Shown: positions 44,741 to 56,770, counted from the first letter of the stretch. The stretch is 64,000 nt of DNA from Silene latifolia (GCF_048544455.1 NC_133526.1:6526001-6590000), one strand, 5' to 3'. The notes: generated by a model from the letters alone, not told the origin. Translations and numbers: made by a program.

Positions 44741-45544
44741 TCCCTCTCTCACAGTCATTTGTTTAATGTTAATTAAAGAACGTAATTTATTTTCGCAGTA
44801 TATTTTTTACTCATTACAGTACTTTTTACACGAAATTTTCCATTTACATACCCTTGAATAAGAATAGCTTTATAACTCAATTCTCAATATCCTGAAACCA
44901 TTTAACGTCTTTCCAACAATTATATCCCCTAAATCAACTAAATTTCATCAATTATATACAAAAAAATGTGTGTGAAACGGTTATTTAATTACTAAATGCA
45001 AGTTATGAAGAAATTAATGGATTATATCCTCTTCAATTATACAACACTTCATCAATTGATTCAATCAATTTCAAAGAGTGAATTGGAAATTGAAAAGTAA
45101 TCAATCAATTGGTAATTAGTAAGCAATGGGGTAACTTGTGGAATATTGATATGAATTGATGTAGTTGCGCGTTTGCCTGAATTACCAACAAAAAAATTGA
45201 CTTTTGTGAAGAAATTTAGGGTTACTGTAAAATTAGGGATTACGGAACAAAAAAGAGAGCATAGTCACTGACCCACTGTCACTGATAGGGAATGTGGTTG
45301 GCTAGGGGTGGGGTGTTTAGTGGAGTTGGAAGGGGAGGAGATGACCGCACTGCTTATGGATTTGAGTTAGACCTTTTTTTATTTTTTCAAATGCAATACA
45401 ATAGGGAAAGTAAGTGAGAAGGGTAAAACGGTCAAAAATGTACTGCAATGAGTAAAATGTGTAATGTGAAAATTAACACCCTTAAAGAACCACTCACAAA
45501 TAATTAATAAAAAAAGGGTAAATAAATGAACACGACAGAGGGAG
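44741..45544. mobile_element. Long Stowaway-like element
   Basis: The left arm TCCCTCTCTCACAGTCATTT is mirrored by the right arm (ATGAACACGACAGAGGGAGT). Subterminal inverted blocks around GTACTGCAATGAGTAAAA also match. At about 800 bp it is long for this group and has no frame; it may be a chimera. Confidence 0.5.
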
Positions 45545-45853
45545 TGATATTTTAATACAAAAGTTAGTAGACTCCAAATTTTCGATTTAAGATGATATGG
45601 ATAATTATGCTAGTCTCATAAAAATATTTCTTATCTCATTTGAGTATGCAAAATGATTACGCGAAGTTCAAAGTACATCCATGGTACGATCGCATTAACG
45701 TATACATACCTCCTAAAATAACATCATTAATTAAGTTATCAATTTAATTAATTCGCACCTCCAGTTAAGAATATTAATCTAAATACATGAACAAAAAGAA
45801 AAGAAAAAAGGAGACACGAAATTTCAATAAAATACTCTAAATTACCGAGAAAG

Positions 45854-45890
<37 letters not shown>

Positions 45891-47299
45891 GGACTTTTTG
45901 TAAGGACGGGCAATGTTGGTTGGACAACCATGATTGGCATCAAATAAGACAATATGAATTGTTATTTGGATGAGATTTTATAGAAAGGAAATCAATGACT
46001 TTGAATTTTCTCGTTTGAGTTGCTAATGATTCTTCAATTGCCTCTTTAATCAATGGTACTTTAATTGTCTATTTATTATTTGACCATTGCTTTGATCGGC
46101 TTCAATATTATGGAATATGAATGGTTGTTTTCACCAACAAACATTGCAACTTGCCTCTTTATTCCTTAAATGGATATATTGTTTTTATTGTCCTTTTGGG
46201 TATATTTTAAAATACTTGACCCTATTTTTATCTTGCAAGAAACAACAGTGAACTTGAGCAGTTTTAACAACTATTCCAAATAATTTAAAGAAAAAAAAGG
46301 CTACATTTATTTAAAAAATCACATTTTATGCTCTTAATAATATACTTTGTAGTATATATATAAGATTAGATTTAAGACAAAAAGTAAGAGAGTAAAGTAA
46401 AGATCAGAACTCTATAAGTGACGAGCAAAACTAATTGCATATTTCTTGGAATCACGCAATAAAATAGAGATTTATGCATATATAATTCCAAACATAGATG
46501 CTTCATATTCGATCATTCATCCAAAAGTATAATCAAAACAATACTGTTATACTTCATACGAAATATTAGTCTTTCCTAATTAATGGGAAAATAAAATATA
46601 AACAAATCATTTTAAAAAAATATTTATCCAAAAAATATTGTGAGTTAAATAATAATATATTTGATGGAAAACAAAAAAAAAATGATTTAAAAACTTGAAA
46701 GCACTGGAATTGGAACAATGAATTGGAGAATAATAATCGGTTTCTAACTAATTACTAATCATGCAAAATATTTATTATGCATATTATAACACTATGATAA
46801 GATCAAATTGACATATGTGCATCGTACTTTAACACTTAGGCTAAACATTTTGATATGTAACATGTTTGACAAAATAAATGTAGAACACATAAGTTCTACA
46901 AAGGAGACTAAATTGTAGGAAAGAGTGAAAGACAATAATGTAACATGTCAACAACTTATTAAAGATTTTTGCTACCATTCGATTGCAAATACATCATTGT
47001 AGAAAAAGAAAAGCCGACAAAAATAAAAGAGCCATTCAAACCAAGTAAATATTTGTAAAAAAGATCCATAGCCATTATTTTCAATCTCGTGCAATGTTAT
47101 TGATATATGAGTATGTCATCCTCATGTAATATTAATACAGACAAAAAAAATAGTAATAAGATTCTAATTAATTCAAAACATAATAAAAATAAAAAGAGAA
47201 ACAATTAATTTAGTTCTCTATGTATACTTTAGCTACCAATTTTTTAAATAAAGTTGAAAATTCATTCTCTTACAATATTAATATAAACACAAAAAAATA
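45545..47299. other. AT-rich intergenic region
   Basis: There is no coding frame. It contains a 36-base A run (45854-45889). I cannot define terminal repeats. Confidence 0.5.
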
Positions 47300-47573
47300 C
47301 TCCCTCCGTACCACACCAAAGGTAACGTAGGGAAAAGTGGAGTATTTAAGAAAATGTGGAAAAAGTAAGGGTAAAGAGGGAAAAAAATAGGTGGGGTATG
47401 TAATTGTAGGTTTAATTGTGGGTTAGTTGGTGGGGTATGTAATGGCATTTTGTGTAAATATCAAATGGGTATAGAGATAATTTGGTAATGTTGTGGGCCA
47501 AATAAGGAATGTTACCTTTGGTGTGGTACGTCCGTTTATAGTAAGTGTTACCTTTGGTCTGGTACGGAGGGAG
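47300..47573. mobile_element. Stowaway MITE
   Basis: The ends are CTCCCTCCGTACCACACCAA and, reversed, CTCCCTCCGTACCAGACCAA. TA flanks it on both sides. The right side carries a second internal copy of the end (ACCTTTGGTGTGGTACGTCC at 47513-47532), which suggests nesting or internal duplication. Confidence 0.85.
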
Positions 47574-48828
47574 TAACTAATAAGATTCTAATTAATTCAA
47601 AACATAATAAAATAAAAAACGAAATAATTAAATACGAGTAGTTCTCTAGGTATATCTTACTTACAAATTTTTCGAATAAAGTTGAAAATTCATTCTCCTG
47701 CAGTATTAGTACAAACACAAAAATAATAATTAATGGGATTCTAATTAATTCAAAATATAATAAAAATAAAAGGCGAAACACTTAATTTACTCTTCTATGT
47801 ATACTTTAGGTACTAATTTTTTTGAAGAAAGTTGAAAATTATGGTGGTTATAATAGTTATATATATGAAAAATTCTGTAATTAATTCTCTCAAAACTTTA
47901 TGAATGAAAGGAAGATAAAAACATATGACAATATAAATACGGAATATAGTAATGGTGAAAGGAAAGTAAAAAGGTCATTTTATTAAATAAAGGAAATAAT
48001 GGTTAAATAAATAAGGTAAATGGAAAACAAAATTATGAGAGAAGATCAATGGTTTACAATTTTTGTTTTCCTTTTTTTTTTTGTTTACAACTTATATTTT
48101 TTAATTTTCTTAACTTTTTTTTTCATAAGTAGATAATCCATGTCACATTAAAAGTTGCTACGTCACATTAAAAGTTGACATGTCACATTATTTTAGGTAG
48201 ACTTTTAATTAGATTGTATAGATTGTTAGATATGTTTGCGTTTAGAGTATTAGTTTCAACTCATTTTCAGTTTTTTGGTGATCATATTGATAATATTTCA
48301 TATCAAAATAAATAAAATAGGAAGGTCAGCACCTTTAATCCGAATAAATTATTGAATTTTACTTGACTTACTTTGTCAACTTTATTCAGAAAATAAATAT
48401 TATATTATTATATTCACCAAAAGCATAAATCTCGTAAAATTTATATCATCAGATCAACACAAATATGTATTTGTAATAAACTTTGTTATTCATATTTTAA
48501 CTTAATACATACAAAGTTTAAGCTAGTGAAAAATAATTATGGTAAAAATTGCATAAGAAGCATATTTGCATAATTTTAGTTTGTAATTGATGAATGATAA
48601 TTATGGAGATGAATACATAATAAATTAGACGAGTTTTATGTCATGCGTAATCCATAGATTAAGGAGATGATTGCATAATAATTTTAGTGCTTAACTATGG
48701 AGATTGTATACTAATACCCTAAATTATCCTAATATAGTGGGATGTACGTTTAACTACAATTTAGTGGGTTGTTTTCCATTTTCATTCCCAATCCCAGTGA
48801 TTTAATATCGAAACAAATAGGCCCATAT
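47574..48828. other. AT-rich intergenic region
   Basis: The stretch TAATAAGATTCTAATTAATTC with AAAACATAATAAAA occurs repeatedly (47153, 47578, 47733), a low-copy local repeat. Three short TCACATTAAAAGTTG-like repeats lie at 48144-48192. No gene was found. Confidence 0.5.
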
Positions 48829-49024
48829 GAGAATTATGCAACTTAGGCGGGAAAACTACTAAGAGTTTTATTCTCTTAGTAGTAAAGGGGAATGAGAATT
48901 ATGCAACTTAGGCGGGAAAAATACTAAGAGTTTTATTCTCTTAGTAGTAAGGGGGAATGAGAATTATGCAACTTAGGCGGGAAAACTACTAAGAGTTTTA
49001 TTCTCTTAGTAGTAAAGGGGGATT
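48829..49024. repeat. Hairpin minisatellite: three 65-bp tandem units
   Basis: Units start at 48829, 48894 and 48959 and are almost identical. Each holds a perfect 11-bp stem ACTACTAAGAG / CTCTTAGTAGT (first base variant in unit 2) around the loop TTTTATT, and the motif AACTTAGGCGGG. The array sits just inside the Helitron 3' end at 49600. Confidence 0.9.
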
Positions 49025-49032
49025 CTCAAATA

Positions 49033-49550
49033 TAGGGCTGTAAATAATCTGATCCAGCTCGTAGAGCCCTCGGAATCAGCTCGGTCAAAGCTCGGCTCGA
49101 AATCGGTCAAAACTGATTCCGAGCCGATCTCGAGCCGAGATGTACAAAATCCGAGCCGATTCCGAGCTTAGTAGAGTTCGGATCGGAAGCTCGAGTGGGC
49201 TCGTTTTATTTTTTATTATTATTTAATTTTGGCATTTTACAGTTGTTTTTGTTCTTAGTAAAATGTTATTTAGAATTTATGAGTATATTTTTATTATAGT
49301 TGATAAAAATTGTATATTTGGAGTTAACTTAACCTATATTATTTTTAATTAGATATAAAAGTTAAATAAAGTAAAGAAAATAATGATTTAATTGAGCTCG
49401 AATCGAGCTCGAGCCTAATCTAAGCTGATTTCGAGCTTTAATTTTTTGAGCTCGGAGAATTACGAGCCGATTTCGAGCTCAAATTCAAATTTCCGAGCCG
49501 ATTCCAATCCCACCCGAGCTCGAGCTCATATCGGTTCGGTTACAGCCCTA
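49033..49550. mobile_element. hAT element with GAGCCGA/TCGGCTC-rich body
   Basis: The terminal inverted repeat TAGGGCTGTAA / TTACAGCCCTA has a perfect 8-bp duplication CTCAAATA (49025-49032, 49551-49558). Both ends carry many CCGAGC/GCTCGG words separated by an AT-rich centre. No transposase is present. It is nested inside the Helitron tail. Confidence 0.92.
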
Positions 49551-49573
49551 CTCAAATATATGTATCTAAAATA

Positions 49574-49600
49574 CCGTGCAAATGCACGGGAGCTACCTAG
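49574..49600 (+). mobile_element. Helitron 3' end (CTAG) interrupted upstream by the hAT element
   Basis: The hairpin CCGTGCAAATGCACGG is followed by GAGCTACCTAG and T at 49601. Only 15 bp (CTCAAATATATGTATCTAAAATA region) separate it from the hAT copy, so the hAT jumped into an existing Helitron. Confidence 0.7.
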
Positions 49601-49717
49601 TGGAAGGAATCAACATAAAACAAATAAATAATCAAAAGACACGTTAAGTTGAACCCAATTTTATTTTTTAAACAAAAAACGGCTAGGAATAAGTTATAAT
49701 TTTCCCGCCTTATTTCC

Positions 49718-49725
49718 TATAAATA
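49718..49725 (+). promoter_or_regulatory. TATA box of the MIZ1-like gene
   Basis: TATAAATA lies 92-99 bp before the ATG at 49817, a usual distance for a plant promoter with a short 5' UTR. The Helitron end is only about 115 bp further upstream. Confidence 0.6.
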
Positions 49726-49816
49726 TACTGTACATAGACTACATTCCCACCTACAAACAACTTCAATTCCTCCAACATTTCAACCATTAATCAAAATCCA
49801 AACAACCTCGAGTGAA

Positions 49817-50386
49817 ATGACGAAACTACCCTCGTTCCGCCGTCTCTTCCTCCCTTGTTTCACCTTCCCCGCCACCCACCCAACCACCACAACAACCACT
49901 CCCATTCCCACCAAGAAACGCCTCAGCACCTCTTTACGAGACGATAATATCGACCCTAACCCATCTCCAAAACCCGACTCCCTATCTTCCCCAGAGAGCG
50001 TGCTCTCCCACGCGCCATCTAGACCCTCAAAATCCATGGTCATCTGCACATTCTTTGGCCCTCGACACGGTTCTCATATTTGGTTCTGTGTCCAGCATGA
50101 CCGTCTTTCGTCTAAACCGTCTCTTCTTCTTGAATTATCCCTTTCTACGCATAATTTCGCTAGGGAGATTCGGTCGGGTTTTGTTCGTATCGCTTTGGAG
50201 TGTAAAATGACGGAATTGGGTTCTTGTCCTTTACATTCTATTCCTCTTTGGACATTGTTTTGTAATGGACGTCGTGTCGGGTTTGCGGCTCGCAGAAAAC
50301 CGTCTGAAGATACTAAATTAATGCTCAAGAAAATGGAGAATATGACCGTTGGTGCCGGTGTAATTCCACGAAATAGTAACAACAAC

Positions 50387-50429
<43 letters not shown>

Positions 50430-50575
50430 GCGAAGAATGCGGAGAAATGATGTATATGAGGGCAAATTACGAGTGGAGTATTGGAGGATTTGATTCTGAA
50501 TCTTTTCATTTAATTAGTCCTGATGATTGTCCTGGTCAAGAACTCTCTGTTTTCTTGCTTAGGTCTAGCCTCTAG
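49817..50575 (+). CDS. MIZU-KUSSEI1-like (DUF617) protein, 252 aa, with poly-Asn tract
   Basis: This intact single-exon gene ends at TAG 50573-50575. It has a Thr/Pro/Ser-rich N-terminus, then the DUF617/MIZ1 domain (about residues 75-252): GTFFGPRHGSHIWF-like ICTFFGPRHG, LLLELSLSTH, SGFVRIALECK, PLWTLFCNGRRVGFA, MTVGAGVIP, EMMYMRANYEWSIGGFDSES, FHLISPDDCPGQELSVFLLR. Arabidopsis MIZ1 is needed for root hydrotropism and acts at the ER; paralogs are mostly uncharacterised, so only family membership is claimed. Between MTVGAGVIP and the YMRA motif lies a run of about 18 Asn encoded by (AAC)/(AAT) repeats (about 50378-50428), probably a flexible, length-variable loop. Confidence 0.93.
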
Positions 50576-51878
50576 GTGATTAGTTCGATTAATTTTCGGG
50601 GTCAGGGGTATTTTCGGTATTTCACATGGTAACGATTGCGAGAATCGTTAATTCTGGGTATTTCAGATGGTGGTAATTCTGATTCTTTCAGTTAATTTTG
50701 CGAGATCAGGGGTATTTTGGGTATTTTACATGGTGGTAATTGACACGGTCGGGAATTCAGTGGTTTCTTGGTTGGGTCTAGTTGAGGTTCAAATGTTCAA
50801 TGAATCATGATCAAGGGTATTTTGGGTATTTTATATGGTGGTTGTTTGGTAAACCAGAAGTCTTGTATACGACACCCGTCTTTTTTTAGTATCATATTTC
50901 GTATCCCATGTCTAAATTTCAAAAATTCCTATTAAGTATATGTATAATTCATTCAATGTCTTACTCGGACGGTTTCATGCAAGAATTCCGTCCGAGTCAA
51001 TTAGTAGTCCTTGAAGGGAGAGAGCTTGAAAACTCGGCATTTTCTTGTTTGGAAATTGGCAACTTTATGGGACTTTGAGTTTGTAATTTTTTTATTTCTT
51101 GTTAATGTCATTTTTTTTTCACTTACTTTTTGCATATGACAACTGTATGTGTAGAAGACTAGTAGTTGAATTAGATTAGCTTTTTTTTTGGTAAGATAGT
51201 AGGAGTAATTCTTTTAATGTAAAGAATTGTTGAAATGAAAGTAATGTCTTTTGAGAACGTTTGTATGATTGGAATTTACTTTGCAATTTAATGCTATTGT
51301 CACAATGATAATACATCATGTTCTATTATGTTGTTGAAATCATGTCAATTAGTTTTGTTAAGTTATTTAATTGGATTAAAGAACGATAACTGGTCTCTGA
51401 TAAGATCATTATACGGTATACAATTGTTCAAAATCAATGTTGTACGACTTGTACCGTTCTGTCAAACAGGTCAATCGGGTCGGGTTCGGGATGGGTTAGC
51501 TCACGCTGGGTCAATTTTGAGTTTGCAAGAATTAGGGCCTGGGCTAGGTCCGGTCGAGCCGGGTCATTTCGGGTCCACTATTATCAAGTTATTTATGGAT
51601 AATCATTAATGTGTCGTTATGAACATTCAGCCATTTAGGTCGAGTTACATTGCTTCGGTTCAATTCGGATTCAGGTCAAACTCGAGTCTTGAATTATGGT
51701 ATCGGGTTGGTTACGTGTCTAATATGAGTTCTACAATGGTGTACAAGTTATAGGTTAAAGTTGTCTTACAATAAATACGAAAACTCTACATATCATAATA
51801 TAAGACGGAGTTATACAATAAGTATAGACCATGTTTAAATTACCTATTAATGTTTTTGTGAAAGTTGTAATTTTTGCT
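50576..51878. other. 3' flank of the MIZ1-like gene
   Basis: A loose tandem of GGGGTATTTTCGGTATTT-like segments (50600-50840) follows the stop. 51455-51580 is a slightly GC-richer patch of GGTCGGG/CGGGTC words, probably a transposon relic. No gene was found. Confidence 0.5.
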
Positions 51879-52007
51879 TTTTTTTTTTTTTTGGTCTCAC
51901 GAAGCGCGCATATAGTCGCATTACAATAGGGGGGGAGGGGGATTCGAACCTGGGACCTATTGTCCACAATACCTCCGTCTTAACCACTAGACTAAGACAT
52001 CCTTGGT
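51879..52007 (-). mobile_element. tRNA-derived SINE, recent, with 18-bp target duplication
   Basis: A perfect 18-bp direct repeat AAAGTTGTAATTTTTGCT flanks it (51861-51878, 52008-52025). On the minus strand the insert begins with a pol III A-box-like TTAGTCTAGTGGTTAAGAC, has a B box GGTTCGAATCC, and ends in a poly(A) tail. All SINE features are present and the duplication is undamaged, so insertion is recent. Confidence 0.92.
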
Positions 52008-52611
52008 AAAGTTGTAATTTTTGCTGTGATTGCTTTTAATAACATCTGACTTTGTTCAGTTGATCTTTTCGAACTTTTTTGACCTTCTTTTTTCTGATGA
52101 CACTTGAATCTTTGACCATTTGTCCATTTGTACTGAGTTTGATGCGTTTAGAATTTATGACTTCCAACATTCTACAGTTGATGATCCAGCATTTAATTCA
52201 AAGCATTAAATTCTTCATCCTTTACTAAATTTAAGCACCTGAAATAAATTGGCATGCCCTTTAACGAATCAACAAGGAGAGTAAATTCTACTCCGTATCA
52301 TAAATTATAAAATAAGACGTTTTTATATGATTATTTTATGAGTTCTTACATATCAATGAGGAATCAAATATTTCGTATGTATACCTAAATGTAGAATAAT
52401 ATCGTTGCACAATGTGTGAATGTGCGATGTTAGAAGATTTATGAAAAAATGTGTTGATTTCAGAAATCAGTCCTGTAGAGTTGTAGGAGATTCACGCAGT
52501 AATAATTCTCTACTTATGCATTTTTCATAAAAAAAGTAAGATCATACCAACAATGGTGTGTTTGGATACGAGTAGAGGCATTATAGAAACAAATAATGTA
52601 AGATCTACGAA
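52008..52611. other. Intergenic region before the 52612 hAT element
   Basis: AT-rich, with no frame or terminal repeat that I can define. Confidence 0.4.
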
Positions 52612-54262
52612 TAGGGGCGAAGCTAGTAGGTGGCAAAGGGTAGCCGCCGCTACCCCAAACAAAAAAAATTCAGTTTGAACGATGATTATTTGCTACCCCA
52701 AATCTGAGTATTTAGGAAAAAATAAAACAAAAGGCATATAATAGACAATGAAATTGGTATGTCTCAGTGGTAGGATGAGTGGTGCTCCAACCATTTGGCA
52801 AGGGTTCAAGCCCCAAAATGGTGTTTTTTTTTTTCATTTTCAAGGCCTCATCAAATGATTCTTTTAATGGATGGGCGAGTAATCTCAAATAAATTTCGTT
52901 AAACCCTGCCCAACTTTACGGTAACAATTCACCTTTTGATTAATTTATTATTTTTTGCAATATCGCTGATGTCCATTCTATTTGTGTAATCGGGACTTTG
53001 TTTTCTATTTTACTTAAAGATTATGTTTGTTATATTTGTCTAAATCGTAAAGTATCAAAATTATATAAAAGATAAAATGAAGATAAGCTGTCATTTATAT
53101 GGTGAAAATTTGAAGTCATTACGTAGCAATGGTTACACGTTTTATGCGTCGGAAAGCTATATAATCCAAATTATAATAGAACAATATAGTATTTTAAAAA
53201 ATTTTATGTTATGCAACAATTTTTTTTCGTGAATCCCATTTTTGCTTAACTGTTAGAGTTATAGAGAGGGGAAGAATTGCATAAGGGGATTGTATTGATT
53301 GATTGTTGATATCAGTATAATGATCGGTATTTATAATACCTTACAAGAAACCCTAAAGCCTTACTTAAACCTAGAGACAGCCATCGTGACGTAGCCGTCA
53401 CTACTAAGCCCTAATGGGCCTAATATCCTAATACCCTCCCGCAATCGTAAAGGCAGTACATAGTACGAACTTTACGATTGGAGAAATACAAAGAAAAAAT
53501 ATAAAAGTGAAAAATGAAATCTTCAATCTTCATCTTTTTCGATCTTCATCAATCATCTCCGTCTTCGAAAAGTGGTAAGATACGAGTATAAAGACTCGCT
53601 ATAAATTTCTTCGAACAAGAACGTTAATTTTTTCGGACTTGTCGAAAGTATGAGTTAATTTGCAGGAACCCTAATGGAACCTGACAAATATCGATAAAAC
53701 GGAAAATTATCCGTCAATTTTAAGATCTGGAGAACGTTAATTTTTTCGGACTGCAAATAAATCAAGTACCACCTTAAACGAAGTAAAAGACGATTAATTA
53801 AATTTCAAAAGAAAAGAAAGAATTTTTTTTTCTTTATTTTTGAAAAAAACTATTACTGCCGTCCATTTTGGATGACAATTTTTTTTTTTTTCTTTTTTTT
53901 CTTTAAAAAAAAAAATTTGTGTTTTTGATTAAGTATCGTACCGGTGGGTGTGTAATTTTCCGGCCACCCACCGGTAAGAATGCGGAAACGGTTTTTAGAG
54001 TCCTCAAGAAAGAGGCTCTGATACCATGTTAGAGTTATAGAGAGCGGAAGAATTGCATAAGGGAATTTGTATTGATTGATTGTTGATATCAGTATAATGA
54101 TCGGTATTTATAATAACCTTACAAGAAACCCTAAAGCCTTACTTAAACCTAGAGACAGCCATCGTGACGTAGCCGTCACTACTAAGCCCTAATGGGCCTA
54201 ATATCCTAATATTAACAATATTTTTTTGCTACCCCATATATAAAATCCTAGCTTCGTCCCTG
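52612..54262. mobile_element. hAT element carrying a nested TRIM
   Basis: The left end is TAGGGGCGAAGCTAG and the right end, reversed, CAGGGACGAAGCTAG. A perfect 8-bp duplication TCTACGAA flanks it (52604-52611, 54263-54270). GCTACCCCA motifs are inverted near the two ends. Without the LTR insertion the element is about 690 bp and has no transposase. Near 52750-52825 it holds a tRNA-like stretch (GTCTCAGTGGTAGGATGAG ... GGGTTCAAGCCCC) followed by T-runs, probably a small SINE relic. Confidence 0.88.
53251..54211 (-). mobile_element. TRIM (small non-autonomous LTR retroelement), fossil
   Basis: Direct LTRs lie at 53251-53433 and 54027-54211 (about 184 bp), with a 5-bp duplication TTAAC (53246-53250, 54212-54216). 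Next to the right LTR, on the minus strand, is TGGTATCAGAGCC, the usual primer-binding site for initiator-Met tRNA. Beside the left LTR is a purine-rich tract. The 593-bp interior has no gag or pol. The LTRs differ at only a few positions, so insertion is geologically recent and younger than its hAT host. Confidence 0.9.
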
Positions 54263-54270
54263 TCTACGAA

Positions 54271-55563
54271 GTACTAAGCTTCTTTAGTAGGCTCATACGA
54301 ATTTGAGATTAATTAATCCATAATTTTTGGGAGATTAAGGTTTATCTCTCAACATCTATGGTCAGTATTCAGTAACTATTATATTGACCAAGCATTGATC
54401 GAGGCCAGATCATAAATAGAAAACTAATCGATAAAGACATAGTTGTTTCAGATCGATCCAAGATATTACATTATATCCGTTTTATACTTAAGACGGTATA
54501 AGTATTAGTATTCCTATGGAGTGTATATGAAAATGACATGACATAACTTTATACAGTGATATACACAGAAGTTAAGTTTTGTCTTGTATCCACAACACAC
54601 CAAAACATTAAAACAGTAGTTTAAGCAAAAGAAGAAACAGAATGATTGTGAAACAAAGACCTAAACTTTGTTGGGAATCACTTATGTATATATAGGTCAT
54701 AAAGCTGTTGCTGAATCTTTGTTTATGATGCTATTCATTCACTTCTACGTCTGCCTCATCATTAGAACGGTCATCTATCTATGAATTCTAATCATGTCTT
54801 CACTATGCATTCAATTATTGATTGGAAACTAAGTAAAGCCCTATTTATTTCGATGAAAAAAAGTTGATTGAACTGAGTTAAACTGAATGAAGCTGAAAAA
54901 TGAACTACGAGTTTAAATAGAGTTGAATTGAACTAAACTGAATGTAACCGAACTTAACTGAACTGAAATGGGCTGAAATTAACTAGAAAAAACAGGGTCT
55001 AAGCCACATCTTAGGACTTCTTTACTTTTCTAGTTTTATTCTAACAATAATTAGGGCATCTTTAGTTGAACCTACACATACATGATTAGTGTTATCTAGT
55101 TGCTGAAAATTGAAAAATATAATCATACATACCAATAATTACCATGCATGCTTTCAACTTACTCCCTCTTATTTTATACGGTGTAGAATAATAGTATGAG
55201 ATATTTTGTTGCTTTGTATTTCTTTCCTGGTGACGCGAAGCTTTGCGTTATTTCGTTTTAGAGTAACTGAAATGAACATTAAAGTCATTAAAATGTGATA
55301 CTTATGTACTGTTAACTTTAAACAAACGTAACACACTAACTCATGAACTAATTAATGTCGAAATATATACGCTAATAATATACTATTGGAGTATTTAGAG
55401 CATGTCATTGTGAATTGTAATTACCCTTTTCAAATTTAAAACTAGTACTAAATCGAAAAATGAAATATGACGCGACAGTCAATTTTCATTATGGTTTTTA
55501 ACAATCATAAGTATATATATCTGTAATATTTTGATTAAAAACAAAAACCGACACTATTACATC
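54271..55563. other. Intergenic region
   Basis: No gene. 54837-54999 is a possible small MITE: it begins AGCCCTATTTATTT, ends AAACAGGGTC and is flanked by TAA on both sides, with many CTGAAC/GAACTGA words. A diverged relative lies at 9500-9590. Confidence 0.45.
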
Positions 55564-55710
55564 CAGTGGTGGAGCTGGCCTCCTGATGAATGAGATTTTC
55601 GAAATTTTTAATTAAATTTTTTTGACTTTCGTTTGAGTGTTTCTTATGTTATTAGGTGCTCATCCTACCTAATTTTTTTCGCCCCTTAAATTCAAGTTCT
55701 GACTCTTCCG
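55564..55710. mobile_element. Small hAT MITE
   Basis: A perfect 8-bp duplication ATTACATC (55556-55563, 55711-55718) flanks a 147-bp insert starting CAGTGGTGGAGCTGG. The terminal repeats are weak (right end reversed: CGGAAGAGTCAG). Confidence 0.65.
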
Positions 55711-56510
55711 ATTACATCATCAAGTAAATTCATAAGACCAACATCATCATTTACATTTCCTAGGAATAAATATGGTGTAAGTGCACTCATTTGACTGTCC
55801 CTTTACATTTGATTATAGTATGCGGCTACACTTTAAACATGCATGGCATCATAGTAAAGTGATCCTATTTCTCTGAATGTCTTCAGGAAATGAAATTATG
55901 AATTGCCAACTTTTGCAAAGAGTCTATATCTTCTTTCAATTATTTATCTTTTAAAAAATTGTCCTAATTTAACTGTCACCTCAATTAAATACCTCAAGTA
56001 AATGAGGTTGGTGTAGTGGTTGCTCACATCATCCCTTAACTACGAGATTAGGTATTTAACCCCTATCATGAAAATGGAGCAAACTTTTTGTCCAGCCGTT
56101 TACCTCTTTATGAGAGCCTCCACGACAAAAAGATTATACATGGTTATTGACGGTAGACACCCGAACACTCAGGTATACACCAAAAAAAACTTAGTGTCAC
56201 CTCGCTCATCTTACTTACCCTTAACAAATCATATCATTGACTATGCAAAAACTACCATTTTTTTATAGGATCAATCTATAACATAGGGCATAGGCGTGAC
56301 CTTAGAGAAAAATAGCCCGCACTTAACATTTAATTATTAATTTTATTTTAATAACCCAATATTTTCATATAAATATTGACATGTTAAAATATGCAAGTTT
56401 CCAAAATAAAAAAGATATTAGGTGATTAAAATAAAATATATATTTTTATAAGTATAGTAAATAATTTAGTTGGGTTCTGAGTAATTGAGCCGATCCTATA
56501 ATCCTATGTA

Positions 56511-56737
56511 CTCCCTCCATACTAGACCAATGGTAACATAGTAAAAAATGGGTTTTTTAAGAAAAAAGGGTAAAAGCAGGGGCAAATATGGAAAGTAAGC
56601 TGAATATAATAAAGAATATTGTTGGGTTGGTGAGAGACCCACTACTTGACATTTGTGTAAATATAAGAATCATATAATAATGGTATTATTGAAAAAAAAA
56701 ACCGCTAAGTGTTACCATTGGTCTGATATGAAGGGTG
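56511..56737. mobile_element. Stowaway MITE
   Basis: The left end CTCCCTCCATACTAGACCAA mirrors the right end (reversed CACCCTTCATATCAGACCAA), and TA flanks both sides. It is related to the 47300 element (shared ACCAA..GGTAAC block). Confidence 0.8.
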
Positions 56738-56770
56738 TATAAAATAGTCTTATACAACAATTCGTGGAGA

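Noticed and set aside
48829-49024. CRISPR-like direct repeats with hairpins
   Set aside because: The units are directly adjacent with no unique spacers, there are no cas genes, and the DNA is plant nuclear.
52744-52830. tRNA gene (A- and B-box-like sequence)
   Set aside because: No proper acceptor stem or anticodon arm can be folded by eye and it lies in a transposon; it is more likely a SINE relic.
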